NCBI GenBank assembly: GCA_021292165.1
Contig: CM037877.1
Coordinates: forward strand, 212,846,716 to 212,910,715
Direction of reading: 5' to 3'
Source: Shinisaurus crocodilurus
Lineage: Eukaryota; Chordata; Lepidosauria; Squamata; Shinisauridae
DNA: 64,000 nucleotides
The number at the start of each line of letters is the position of its first letter. The stretch's first letter is position 1. Below are positions 21,450 to 33,486 of the stretch, piece after piece. The notes beneath the pieces are model-generated. The model made no database searches. It saw nothing but the letters and a program-made list of their open reading frames with translations, and was not told the DNA's origin. The translations under genes and the position numbers were made by a program.

Positions 21450-22904
21450 GTACACGAGCATGAGACTAATTATACTTGAAAGATAACTTTTGAGTGAAAA
21501 GAAAGGACAGGGATTGGGAAATTTGGAGAAACCTTAAAGTACTCCCGTTCTATTTATAAATCTTCTACAGTTTTCACACATGCTACTTTTCCCCGGGCTG
21601 TATTGCTCTCAGGAAGTGACTTCATTGTCTAAACTGTAATTTAGAACCTCTAGTCTTTCTGGCACTGTAGGCTCCTGAATCACTTTTTATTGATTTAACT
21701 CTTTAAGTCCTGTAATGAGCTTGCTCTACAGAATTTGTCTCTGCTAGATGAGAGACATGAGGGGAAAAAATCATGAAAAAATGATGAGAAAAAGTTTTGG
21801 TCCAAATTTTTATATGAATGTACCCAGTTCTCACCTCCAGAACCTATACACAAACTGGGATGTGCTTGTGCACAAAAATCTACACTTTCCAGAATTTTGT
21901 GGTGCAGACAGTTCACAACACAAAAAGTGTGGACAAAAAAATGTGCAAATTAAGAAAAAGTGCACATGGACGGTATTTTTTAAATGAAAGTATGCACAAA
22001 AATGCATTATATTAGGAAAAATCACTTGAAAACAGTGTGCAACACTAGGAAATGGGTGTGCAAAAATGCATATATTTGGAGAAATGTGCACCAAAATGCA
22101 GATAAATTTTCATGCTGACTTTTTTCAGCTAAATTTGCAGAAATGTGCCACATGAACTTACAGTTGGGGAAATAAATGGACAAATTTATTCATCCTAGGG
22201 CTTCTCTACATGCGGCTTTTAAGTTTAACCCACCACTTTACTGAGGCTTCTGCTTCCAGATTCTTTGCAGGATCCTTTACACATATCCCCCTCCCCCAGT
22301 TTTTTCCCCTTTCTCTGCCTTTCTATATGTTCCATTACACAAAAGTTCTTATAAGGGTGGCCGGTTGACCAGCCAGATGGGCGATTAATAAATTAATAAA
22401 TATAAGAAATATAACAACTTTTTCAGGTACGACAGAATTATTATCCCAATTTTGAGGATGGGTAGTGAGGCTGAAACGTGGGGGCTTGCTGAAGGCCACC
22501 TTGTGAGGTTCATGGCAGACCTAAGACTTAAACCAAGGACTTTCTGTTTCTCTTAGCCATCACACTATACAATTCCAAATGGGATTGCATTTTCAAGGGT
22601 TTTTTCCCCTATCTGCTTTCCTTTTGCTTTTTAAATTAAGCTATGAGGGGTATTTTAAAATAAATAATAGTTGTTGATTAATTTTAAGGCAATGGGTGGT
22701 ATCCAATGTTTTCGTTCCATGGGTTGGATCCAGATTTAAGCACGTGTGACTGGGCTGGCAGAAGCGGACTTCCCCACCCCTCCTCCCCATTGCAGCCCCT
22801 CCAGCCCCCTGAAAATGCTGCATAGAGCCCCAGCTCACATGTAACAAGAAGCCATTGCAGCTGCCATTTTGAATATTTGGGGCGCGGTAGGGGGGCACCG
22901 TAGG
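21450..22904. other. Intergenic, AT-rich, no gene
   Basis: 21760-22110 contains repeated variants of 'aaatgtgcaccaaaatgca' and 'gtgcacaaaaatctac', which looks like an old dispersed repeat. 22684-22900 resembles MITE ends ('gggtggtatccaatg'). No coding sequence is recognised. Confidence 0.4.
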
Positions 22905-22909
22905 TTGCC

Positions 22910-23043
22910 ATTATGAGCAAACCAGGCGAGGGTGGGTTGCTGGGGTGGTTGACAAGCCACCCACAACCCTAAAGCTGTCAGTGGGTTCTGGATGGCTTGT
23001 CAAGCACCCCAACAACCCACCTTCACCAGGTTTGCACATAATG
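22910..23043. mobile_element. Fold-back MITE ('attatgagcaaacc' ends)
   Basis: The left arm at 22910-22962 ('gagggtgggttgctgggg') pairs with the inverse of the right arm at 22990-23043 over about 50 bp with few mismatches. Confidence 0.65.
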
Positions 23044-23197
23044 TGAAGGTGCAGCTTAGGGAGCTGTCTGATATTTAATATCATTGGGTGGAATTCAATC
23101 CAACTGGGCAGAGGCAACTTCCATGAATTGGTATATCCAGATGCTCTATTCCAGCCTTACCCACACTGGTGCCCTCTAGATGGGTTGGACTACAACT

Positions 23198-23682
23198 CCC
23201 AGTATGCTCAACATGACGGCTACAGTCTTGGACAACAAGGGTTCTCATGGTGCTCCATTTAAAGTGGGATCAGGTGTTAAACAGGGATGTGTTATTGCCC
23301 CAACATTATTTGCTATTTTCATCGCCATGATTTTACATCTTGTCGAGGGGAAACTTCCCACTGGTGTGGGAATTATATATCGAACAGATGGAAAGCTTTT
23401 TAATCTCAGCAGGCTGAAAGCAAAAAGTAAGGTAATTACAACCTCCGTTGTGGAACTTCAGTATGCTGATGATAATGTGGTCTCCGCACATTCAGAGGAT
23501 GATCTCCAAACTATCCTAAATGCTTTTGCAGAAGCATACGGAAAACTTGGTCTCTCACTTAACATCAAAAAAACCAAAGTGCTTCATCAGCAAGTGCAAG
23601 CTAACCCTTTGGTGATGCCATCTATCCAGCTTGGCGGGACAATACTGGAAAATGTCGATCATTTTCTCTATCTTGGCTGTTC
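23198..23682 (+). mobile_element. RTE-like LINE reverse transcriptase fragment
   Basis: Codes RT motif B (GVKQGCVIAPTLFAIFIAMI), motif C (LQYADDNVVSAHSEDDL) and the thumb start (LNIKKTKVLHQ). This is the central part of the same LINE whose 3' end occurs at 14384, 25934 and 32484. It is cut at about 23682, where an L2 copy begins. Confidence 0.8.
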
Positions 23683-25528
23683 CAAGTGGTCCAGAGTCTG
23701 GTCGGTCCAGTTGCTCCGGACCCAATGGAACAGTCTAAAGCCTCCTGTGAGGCTTTAGCGAAGCACTTCGCAGATAAAATCGATCGGATTAGGAGTGGGA
23801 TATCGTGCGTCGTGGATACAGGGAGTGAGCGGGAGGAGGCCAATGGCAGACCGGTTTTGTGGGATCGGTTCCGGGTTCCGGCTTCTTCCTTCTGATGAAG
23901 TGGACAAGGTGCTTTCATCTGTGAGGCCGACCACCTGCTTGCTTGATCCTTGCCCGTCCTGGCTCATCATGAGCTGTAGGGAGAGACTGGGTGAGGGGAT
24001 CAAGGCGGTGGTGAATGCCTCCCTCGAGGAGGGAGTGATGCCATCAGCCCTCAAGGAGGCAGTAATAAGACCGCTTTTAAAAAAACCCTCCTTGGATCCC
24101 CAGGATTTAAACAACTTTCGCCCAGTCTCCAATTTACCATTTCTGGGCAAGGTGATCGAGCGGGTGGTGGGTGCTCAGTTGAAGGCACACTTGGATGAAG
24201 CCGATTATTTAGATCCATGCCAGTCGGGCTTCAGGCCTGGACATGGGACGGAGATGGCCTTGGTCGCCTTGGTGGATGATATGAGGAGGACTTTGGATAG
24301 GGGCGAATGCTATCCTCCTGGACCGCCTGGAGGGCTTGGGCTTGGGAGGCACTGTATTGCAGTGGTTCCAGTCCTTCCTCTCTGGAAGGTACCAGAGGGT
24401 AGTTCTCAGGGAGGAGGCTTCGGACCCTCGGCCGCTCACTTGTGGAGTGCCGCAGGGTTCCATCCTCTCCCTGATGTTATTCAATATCTACCTCAAGCCG
24501 CTGGGAGCTATCATCAGGAGGTTTGGGGTGCGGTGTCATCAGTATGCGGATGACACGCAGCTCTACCTCTGTTTCAAGTCCTCACCGAGGTTGGCCGTTG
24601 AGACCCTGTCCAAGTGCCTGGAGGCAGTGGCTGGATGGATGGGAAGGAACATGCTGAAGCTGAACCCCGACAAGACCGAGGTACTTCTGGTGGGGGACAA
24701 GGGGAGGTATGGGGATGTTGACCTGGTACTGAATGGGGTACATCTGCCCCTGAAGGACCAGGTCCGCAGCTTGGAGGTCATCCTTGACTCCCAGCTGTCC
24801 ATGGAGGCTCAAGTGTCCGCTGTGAGCCAGGCGGCGCTGTATCAACTCCATCTGATACGGCAGCTGCGCCCCTACCTTCCTAATCATCTGCTCCCATCAG
24901 TGGTTCATGCCTTGGTCTCCTCTCGCCTAGACTACTGTAATGCGCTCTACGTGGGGTTACCCTTGAAGACGGTTCGGAAGCTACAGCTGGTACAGAATGC
25001 GGTGGCTCGCCTGGTTAAAGGCAGCCGCCGGCAGGACCACATCACGCCAGTGCTGAAGGAGTTGCACTGGCTACCAGTTGCTTGCCGAGCCGAATTCAAG
25101 GTGTTGGTTTTGACCTTTTAAACCCTATACGGCTCCGGTCCAGTCTATCTCAAGGAGCGTCTCCAGCAACACCAAGTGGGCCGCTCAACAAGATCTGCCA
25201 TGGACGGCCTTCTCCTTGTCCCTTCAGTCAGAGCAGCTAGACTGGTGGGGACAAGGAAGAGGGCCTTTTCTGTGGCGGCCCCCATACTGTGGAACTCTCT
25301 CCCGAGTGACCTTCGCCATGCCCCCTCTCTGCTGAGCTTCCGCCGATCATTAAAAACCTGGCTGTTCAGGCGGGAATATGGGGTGGGTTAAGAATTTAAA
25401 ATTTTTATACTGTTTTAAATGTATTTTATTGTTTTTATTCTATGTACATCGCCCAGGGTGGCTGGTTGCCGGCCAGATGGGCGATTAATAAATGTAAATA
25501 ATAAAAATAATAAATAAATAAATAAATA
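23683..25528 (+). pseudogene. L2-type LINE, disrupted copy
   Basis: Near-identical to the element at 55336-57134. Compared with it, a 53-nt deletion between 24310 and 24311 removes RT motif A (the LDLSAAFDTVDH segment) and shifts the frame. A later AAA-to-TAA change creates a stop at 25119-25121. Motif B (GVPQGSILSLMLFNIYL) and motif C (QYADDTQL) survive. The 3' end has the L2 tail 'ccagatgggcgattaataaa' and (AAAT)n. It cannot encode a working reverse transcriptase. Confidence 0.9.
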
Positions 25529-25596
25529 TCTTGGCAGCTATCTTTCTGCCAAGATATTTGGCAGAAATGCTAATGTCAGTAGCGTTAGACATTAGG

Positions 25597-25933
25597 GCAT
25601 GTCTAATGCTACTGACATGCCCTTGGGACAAAAGTGTCCTTCCCTCCCTCTGGTATTGTTACGTACCAAAGCAGATTATATTTGCAGTTGAAATGATTGG
25701 AAATCTAGAGATTCCAATGAGGTGATGTAGTTTCCTCCCATCTGACATCAATTTTGAAATACACTTTTTGTATTTAGTTTGGTTTGGGGATATTATGGGG
25801 CTAAATCTTTTTTGTATGTGCTAGTCAGTTTCAACCAAGAGGTCAAAAGTTGAGTTAAATTATCAGAGTCAGGATGTTTGTTCAAGAAGCCAAAGGTTTG
25901 GAAAGATTCAACAGAGGGTCAGAGGAAGAGAGG
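25597..25933 (+). repeat. Duplicated block, copy A
   Basis: This 337-bp stretch matches two separated pieces, 26949-27108 and about 28753-28922, with few differences. It includes 'tattgttacgtaccaaagc' and 'tcaaccaagaggtcaaaag'. Relative to copy B it lacks about 1.64 kb. It is interrupted on the right by an RTE-like LINE. Confidence 0.8.
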
Positions 25934-26745
25934 AACATCGACAGTGAAATCCAGCATTGTCTGAGCTCCACAAGTGCCGCGTTTTCTCGAATGAAACATA
26001 GAGTGTTCGAGGATCGGGATATTTGTAAGAAGACCAAAACACTGGTTTATGAAGCCATTGTATTACCAACTTTATTGTATGCCTGCGAAACATGGACTAT
26101 CTATAAACGTCACCTCCAACTCCTTCAACGTTGCCTCCGGAAAATCCTGCGAATTACTTGGGAAGATAGGCGAACAAATGTCAGTGTACTGGAAGAAGCA
26201 AAGACTACTAGCATTGAAAAAATGATCCTTCAACGCCAACTTCAGTTGACCGGTCATGTTGTTCGAATGCCTGACTGCCGTCTCCCAAAGCAGTTATTTT
26301 ATTCCCAACTCAAGGATGGAAAGCGGAATATCGGTGGTCAATATAAGAGGTTTAAAGATGTTCTTAAGGCTAATCTAAAAAAATGCAATATAAACATCGA
26401 AAACTGGGAAGCTCTGGCCCATGAACGATCTAACTGGAGGTTGGCCTTTCACAAAGGATCTATGGACTTTGAAGAAGCTCGAGTTCAAGGTGAAAGGGAG
26501 AAACGTGCTAAGCGAAAAGCATGTCGAATGAATCCTTTACAAGACCATCTTCCATCTGGTAACCTGTGTCCTCACTGTGGGAAGCTGTGTGGATCTAGAA
26601 TTGGCCTCCACAGTCACTTACGGACCCATCGCTGGAGTCTACCCAATTTTCTTTAGAATTTTCCTCTTTTTAAAATCACCTTTTTGTAAATTTTCTTTTT
26701 TTTTATCCTGGAAGACAATCTTACTCGGTCACGAGTGATCACCTG
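25934..26745 (+). mobile_element. RTE-like LINE 3' part, longest readable copy
   Basis: An open frame of about 240 codons covers the C-terminal part of the polyprotein: LYACETWTIYKRHLQLLQ, ITWEDRRTNVSVLEEAK, VVRMPDCRLPKQLFYSQL. It ends in a textbook C2H2 finger (CPHC, 12 residues, HLRTH). The upstream RT core is missing, so the copy is 5'-truncated. The 3' terminus here is (GACT)n instead of the (GAT)n of sister copies. Confidence 0.85.
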
Positions 26746-26948
26746 ACTGACTGACTGACTGACCAGTTGTGTGACTTGACTCCAGTTCTCTTTGTAAACA
26801 AATCATGTAGAAGGAAGGAGATCAAGACAGATTTCACATGATGAAAATTTGAGTAAAGCCTACTAGCACAACCAAAGGCATCAATTTTATCACCAAAGTG
26901 ATGTATGATGTGAGGCAGAGAATAAGGGATGTTTTCTATCTGTAACTA
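26746..26948. other. Spacer between duplicated blocks
   Basis: Begins with the GACT repeats of the LINE tail and continues with unique sequence. Nothing recognisable. Confidence 0.4.
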
Positions 26949-28935
26949 TCTAATGCTACTGACATGCCCTTGGGACAAAAGTGTTCTTCCCTCCCTCTAG
27001 TATTGTTACGTACCAAAGCAGATTATATTTCCAGTTCAAATGATTGGAAATCTAGAGATTCCAATGAGGTGATGTAGTTTCCTCCCATCTGACATCAATT
27101 TTGAAATTACCACAGATCAGGAATGATGAGCACAAAACCGATGGACAGATAGTCAACAACTGAGTCCCTTTTGCTCTCTCCAGCATGTAGAAAGAATACA
27201 TTGCATTTTCTATCCAGGGATGCCTCCCCATTATTCCACACAAACTCTTTGACTAGTGATAGCCACATATATCCAGGCTCATTCACCTCCTCCATAGTGC
27301 TGGCTCTATACCAAAGTGTGAGTGCACTGGAGGGGATTGTCACACCCCTCCTCACAGGGCCTTCTTTTTTGCCCTCCTTTTGGAGCTGTGGATGTGTTTT
27401 TGTAAGTTTAGGGGGTTTCTCTCTATAACCGTTACCCTTACCATTCTCACACTGTCCCTGGGATTTTATATTATCCCCACCTTATGTTAATGAACACCTT
27501 TATGTTTTCTCTGACAATATGTAAAGCACTGCTTCTCACACAGGTTGCTTTAACAAAGTAAAGTTTATTTAAACTACAAAATTTCTTGAAATAAGTTCAG
27601 TACATAAGTTTCAGTTAATATTATTTAATCTATCCTATTCTATTTCTAAATTCACACTCACCATCTGTCCCCATTAATAAATCCTGCACTCACTAACTCT
27701 ACTGTCTCTGATCAATCTGACTCTTTAACTAAACTCTTAACTAACTTAACCTGCCTCACACAGCACACACACTTCACTCCCCCTTCACTCTCTCAGCCAA
27801 TCAGCTCACATATGCAAATCCACTATTCTTCCTGTCCATCATTTCTCACTCACCATAGACTTACCTACCATAAAATACAGAGATGCAACAGGAATACCTA
27901 CCTATAGCCATGGATTCATAACAGGAACACATTACTGTACTTACCATATATGCACACTTTACACACAGTATCATAACATCACAGGGATGAGTCCCTATGG
28001 ACTTTGGGTAGAGGAAGTGGACAGGCACGGCACCTACCACAACTAAGGAAGGCAACACACAGTCCTTCATGGGTTCATATAGTGCTGAAGCTGAAGTGTA
28101 GCACATTTAGTGTGGAACACCTTAAGTGTTCCAAAACTCAGCATCTCTCTAGTTTCACCATGGACCTGCCTCCTTCTCTTTATTGATGGTATTGCTTTCC
28201 TCCTGAACCAATAAACAAGGATAGAGGTTGTGTGCTTTGGGAAGGGGATTAGGGATTGTGGAGTCATTTGAATACTATAAAGTATTGTTTCCACCCCTTG
28301 TGACTCCAAAGAATGCCTTCTACTGCATTCAGTCTGGAAAAGAAGTGTGCCATCCTTTGGCAGCTGTCAAAGCCAATGCCAATGCCTGCCCTCCCCCATG
28401 GTTTTTTTTCCTGGCCCAGTGCCAGGAAGCTGGATCTAGCCACCCATTTAATTTCCCACAATGCCCCTGACATCACTGTGGGGTATTGAGGGAAATTAAA
28501 AGTGTGATCAGAGCCAACTGCTGATTGAAGCTCAGAGCTGCTGTGTTTGCCAGGAACAAGACTAAGATGCCTCACTATTGTTGAGTCCACCAACATGCCA
28601 AAATAGCTGGGGCTAGCTTGTTTCCATTGGAATAGGTTATTGGACACCATCATTTCCAAGCTATATGCAAAGAATAGGAGAAATTCTCCCACTCTTCAGA
28701 GTTATACCATGCCAGATGCTTCCAATGAAGGAGGGTGTGAAGGAACAGAACTGTCCTCACTTTTTGTATTTAGTTTGGTTTGGGGATATTATGGGGCTAA
28801 ATCTTTTTTGTATGTGCTAGTCAGTTTCAACCAAGAGGTCAAAAGTTGAGTTAAATTATCAGAGTCAGGATGTTTGTTCAAGAAGCCAAAGGTTTGGAAA
28901 GATTCAACAGAGGGTCAGAGGAAGAGAGGAAAAGG
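26949..28935 (+). repeat. Duplicated block, copy B (holds 1.64 kb absent from copy A)
   Basis: The left part (26949-27108) and right part (28753-28922) together equal copy A. The extra internal segment contains the solo LTR at 27338-27983 and other unclassified sequence. Whether copy A lost it or copy B gained it cannot be decided from the borders. Confidence 0.75.
27338..27983 (-). mobile_element. Solo LTR with a 5-bp target duplication (GGGAT)
   Basis: The segment starts TGTCACACC and ends AACATCACA. It is flanked on both sides by GGGAT (27333-27337 and 27984-27988). A reverse-strand AATAAA lies inside (TTTATT near 27567), so the LTR probably reads on the - strand. No internal retroviral region remains. 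Class is uncertain (ERV or gypsy-like). Confidence 0.8.
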
Positions 28936-29062
28936 TTTGCAGGAAGTTCAATAGAAGGTCAGAGGAAGAACTTAGGAAATCAAAATGTAGGTTGCAGAGA
29001 TGTATAAGGAACTACCCTCATGACTGGTTGGAGTTGGGAAGGCGGGTTAAAGGAATCAGTCC
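27989..29062. other. Unclassified, mostly within copy B
   Basis: No gene was recognised. ORFs on both strands are short and unmatched. From 28860, short purine-rich units ('gaaggtcagaggaaga') recur. The region may be remains of a larger LTR element. Confidence 0.35.
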
Positions 29063-29067
29063 TAAAC

Positions 29068-29539
29068 TGATTAGGACAAAGCAGAGTTTCCTCCTTAAGC
29101 ACAGCCTGCTTTATTGAAACTGGTTTCACCACGTGAGTTGCTAAACTCTTGCCTCTTAAGGCTATTAAAAGGAATGGAATGTCCACACAAGGTTTAAACT
29201 AAAGACATTTATCAGTTCTTACTTACAGATCACTCACATATAAGCAGGATGCATATAGACAGATTAGTTTCATTATAGAAGATCTCTGGCTACAAGCCAG
29301 CTCTGACTTGCATCCTCCATGTTTGGAGAAAAGAGAGAGCAGAGAGCCACCTAACTCCCACAAAGAAGCAGAAAGTAGATAGAAAACAGCAGAGCTCTGG
29401 CCAGAGAGGCCGGAAGTAGGGAGGAGAGGTTACAAAAGACATGCACTCTGGGATTCTTTTGTTAACCCATTCCTCCCACCCCAATCAGTGGTTACATCAC
29501 TTTGTTGATTTTAAGCAGGCAATATTACTATTTCCAACA
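29068..29539 (-). mobile_element. Solo LTR with a 5-bp target duplication (TAAAC)
   Basis: Starts TGATTAGGAC, ends TTTCCAACA, with TAAAC on both flanks (29063-29067 and 29540-29544). A reverse AATAAAG lies inside (CTTTATT near 29110), so it probably reads on the - strand. The ends differ from those of the other two solo LTRs, so it is a separate family. Confidence 0.82.
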
Positions 29540-29544
29540 TAAAC

Positions 29545-30600
29545 ACCCATGGCAGAAAGGGAGAAAGAGGCAGAGAAACAGAGAGAAGAGATACAGAGAA
29601 GGGAGGAAAGAAGCCCAGAGTCCTAGAGGAAAGAGTCAGAACTGCTGGAACTTGAGAACTGGTGGAGAGAGTGCTGGACTTATGACAGTAGGATATTGCT
29701 TGGATAAGGGACTTGATTAAAATAGGAAAAAAATCTATTTAGGTTAGCTGGATGTGTTTATTCCTGGTTATTTTACTACCCTGTGGGGTTATTTTTAGAA
29801 TATGCTAACTGGTTCCAACCGGCTGGGCATTTTGAGATGTAAGTTAGTGTCATTAGTAAGATGGGTCCAGCCACAAAGTATTTTTTTATTTGCTGGCTAG
29901 ACCACTGACATCAGAAATGCAGGCTATTGGACAAAACAACCAGTCTCTGCTAAGGGGGTGGCTTTTACTGAACTCAGATTCTCATAAAAGTAAGAATTTG
30001 CTCACTCCTGAGGAGCTTTCCAAATATAATTTAACTGGAGGCCAAGATTTTCTCTCTCAGACCATCATCTCTGCAGATGCTCTAGAACCAAAGATTCTAC
30101 TCAAGTGGGTAGCATGTACCTAGCTACATTAGACTGACTTTTTGATTTTACTTGGGCTTGCGTGTGTGATTATTGCCTTCCCTTGTTTTCCTTTTCCTGC
30201 TTTCCCCTGAATAAACTCCTTTTTATATATCGACATTTGACTGCATTGTTTTAAAAGGGAATTCTCATGAAACTCTTCCCCATGTGAAAGACTGCACAGT
30301 TACATAACTACCATTTGAGTTTTTAGGATTCTCACAAGGCTTTTGTTCAGTCCTGTATTTCTAGACTCTAGGCAAGAAACTCCAAAACACCTTTCTTTTT
30401 CTTTTTTCCTAGGGAGGGAGGGGTCCTTGGTAATAGGGCCCAGAAACTCCCTAAGCAGCTAGACAGACTGGACTGTCAGAGGGTTCATCCTGACTGGTGG
30501 AGCCTTTCAGGAGTTCTATTTACCCTTGTAAAGAAGGGATCCATCAATAGGGAAATTTATTCCCCCTCCCAGTCCGTAACAAGCCCCTAATATAATATTG
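29545..30600 (+). mobile_element. Possible LTR-element remnant
   Basis: Purine-rich start (29550-29640), a late AATAAA near 30210 followed by T-rich sequence, and an end reading 'gtccgtaaca' near 30581. That end is the inverse of 'tgttacg', which opens the sequence at 27004 and 25657. No target duplication or coding region could be shown. Confidence 0.25.
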
Positions 30601-32228
30601 GACTTTGTTCTTGCAAATGGGCATTTCCCCCTCCAAAATCCCTTCAGAATATGACTGGGATATTTGCTGACCCATTGCTGATGTCTATTAGCTAATTGGC
30701 TCTGAAGAGCTAATGTTTATGTGCCTGGGTAAAGGGATGTCTTTGTCTCACTTCTTTCCAAACAAAATCACCAGCTCTCAGCCTAGAAGTTGAATGGTGG
30801 TATCACTGTGGTATCGCTGTCAACACTAAATAAAAGAAGTTGTTTTGGAAATGTGTGGCACATGCAGTGGCTTAACAGGCTCTTAAAGTTCCCAAGGATA
30901 TCTCCCCTTTTCTTCAGGGCCCCTTTAAGCCTGCTGATCTTGCACTGCACACCACATTAACCTGTGGCCATGGCACTGGGTAGTATGTTTCTCTCATAAA
31001 GGCATGAGTAAAAACAACAAACTCAACCCCCAAACTCCAGTTCTGGACTTTAATCAGGATATTTATTAGTGCAAATACACAATAATCAAAAACATTGCAC
31101 ATTGCATACAATCTTCTTAACTGTCAAGATTAAGATCCCACAGAAATATAGTCCATGGCATCAGGCTTACAAAAGAAAAGCAAATATATATGTCCAAAAT
31201 TACTGTATTAATTTTAATGACCTTCTCTGGAGCCCATCAACAGCAAAATCCAGTACAGAGTCATCCAGAACCTAGGGATCCTACATTGGCATCAAACGCT
31301 GTTAACCTCAGTCTTCACCCATTCACTCATTACAATAAAAATAAGTGTTATTGATTCCACATGGCTTTTACTGAAACATGGCTTCAGTCCACACAGATCC
31401 ATCATTAATTCACGTGGTTGATGGGGATGGTTGAAAACCAGAGCAGACCCTGCAGACTACACAGTCAGGGGACACCCTCGGTTAGCAAGGGGACACCACA
31501 AGGTAGGCAGAGCCTTGGGCAGCTGATCTTGGGTGTCATGAAAGGGTATTGCATTGTTGCTTTTAAATGTGTTATTTAAACACATTTCCTGTATTGTATT
31601 TTTTATTCCCATAGATGCATTTGTGGTATTTTCTTCCTTGGGTGTCAAATAACTTGGTCAGTCTTGAGTACTATGTATCTTGTTGTTGCTGTTGCTTTGT
31701 CTCAGGTGGCAAAATGTCTTCGGTTGGCCCTGGGAAGGAGAAGAAATGGCCTCTTCCTGCAGCACCCTACTTTCTCTAGATTATTTGTTACTTTTATGCA
31801 GTAAGAAAAAATGTCCTATATCTCATTGGCATTACCTGCTAATGCATGCCAACACATGGATTGCAACTGATTTTTGAAATATGGGTTACATTTACATAGC
31901 ATGGTTGTACTAGAGCTGTTCAACCACAAAGCTGATTGGGTAGCTTTGAGTTAGTCAGTCTCTTTCACCTAAGATCCTTACAAAAAGGGTTCTGAGGATA
32001 GAACAAGATAACCCCATGTATGCTGCTCTGGGCTCCTTGGAGAAACAACAACTATATAACTAATATGATAATCAAATTCTGTTTAATTAACTTGATTTAT
32101 TTGCTCCAATGGCGGGGGGGAAATCTTCCCATGCCTTGTACTATATTTTATCAAACTATATTCTCATTACGATCTCTCTCCTTTTCATATATAGACACAA
32201 TGACAAAAAGCATTTCCAAACATATATA
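30601..32228. other. Intergenic, no gene seen
   Basis: No exon with family similarity, no clear transposon border and no RNA gene were recognised. The part from 31040 to 31290 resembles a worn LINE 3' end. Confidence 0.4.
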
Positions 32229-33397
32229 TTAGGGATATTCAAGGCCCCCTGCTTCAACTTGGACCCCCGCTTCAGATAATGGCCTGCTTCAGAATTATAA
32301 CTGCAGGGAGGTTTGTGCACAAGCAGCCTTGACATTTTTGAGTGGGATGTGCTTATCCCCCAATGTTGCTTGTGGACCATTGCTCTGAAAACAATGGACA
32401 GCCTAGAGGTATCTTTAAGGAAGAAAATTGCAAAGTTTTAGAATGGTAGGTGCTGTAGTTCATGTAGAAGGGGAGCTCTCCAAGCAAAGACTACTAGCAT
32501 TGAAAAAAAATGATCCTTCAACGCCAACTTCAGTGGACCGGTCATGTTGTTCGAATGCCTGACTGCCGTCTCCCAAAGCAGTTACTTTACTCCCAACTCA
32601 AGGATGGAAAGCGGAATATCGGTGGTCAATATAAGAGGTTTAAAGATGTTCATAAGGCTAATCTAAAAAAATGCAATATAAACATCAAAAACTGGGAAGC
32701 TCTGGCCCATGAACGATCTAACTGGAGGTTGGCCTTTCACAAAGGTTCCATGGACTTTGAAGAAGCCCGAGTGCAAGGTGAAAGGGAGAAACGTGCTAAG
32801 CGAAAAGCATGTCGAATGAATCCTTTACAGGACCATCTTCTATCTGGTAACCTGTGTCCTCACTGTGTGGGAAGCTGTGTGGATCTAGAATTGGCCTCCA
32901 CAGTCACTTACGGACCCATCGCTAGAGTCTACACAATCTTCTTTAGAATTTCCTCCTTTTATCCCGGAAGACAATCTTACTCGGTCACGAGTGATTGCCT
33001 GATGATGATGATGACCTCCCCCCCATGTTTTTAAGGCAGTTTGTATGAAAATGCCACACATCCTAGAGGTGCCCACAGATAAGAAACCTGCCCCTAGTAA
33101 AAGTGCCCTAGGATTGGAAGATGGATGGGTCACTCAACCACACTCCCTTTCCAGTCCCCCTGCAGCATTTAGAGAAACAACAGAAGCAGAAGACATTATT
33201 TGGAGACATAAGGTCTGGAATGACTCCAAAACATGAGACACTGATGAAGCTTCATTAGTTTCAGTTCTATTGGCTTCCGAGGGAAGCCTGCTTCACCTCA
33301 GGAACCAACAGAATCAGAATGAAGCATCCCCTTCTGCTTGGGCTTCAGACTTGATCTGAATCAGTGAATCTGATGCACATCCCCAATATAAATGTCA
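32229..33397. mobile_element. Possible hAT-like element split by a LINE
   Basis: The left end 'attagggatattcaag' and the inverse of the right end ('attggggatgtgcatcag') look like related termini, with 'gcttcag' motifs inside both halves. The RTE-like copy at 32484-33013 lies in the middle. The target duplication is not convincing. Confidence 0.35.
32484..33013 (+). mobile_element. RTE-like LINE 3' fragment
   Basis: Codes TGHVVRMPDCRLPKQLLYSQ and the rest of the C-terminal region. An insertion of two bases at the finger (CPHCVGSCVDL in place of CPHCGKLC) shifts the frame. The tail is (GAT)n. Closely similar to 25934-26745. Confidence 0.85.
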
Positions 33398-33480
33398 GTT
33401 ATTTCATTGAATTAGTTTAAAATGCATGAGTATTTCACAGGTACAATTAGTTACAGTTTTTTTTAAAAAAATCATAAAAC

Positions 33481-33486
33481 TTTATT
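33481..33486 (-). terminator. Poly(A) signal of PIGR
   Basis: AATAAA on the - strand about 230 nt after the PIGR stop codon at 33718. It gives a short 3'UTR. Confidence 0.5.

Noticed and set aside
27004..30581. A full LTR element bounded by TGTTACG and CGTAACA
   Set aside because: The ends are inverted matches, but the flanks share no target duplication and the left flank is itself duplicated at 25597. Only a weak remnant call was kept.
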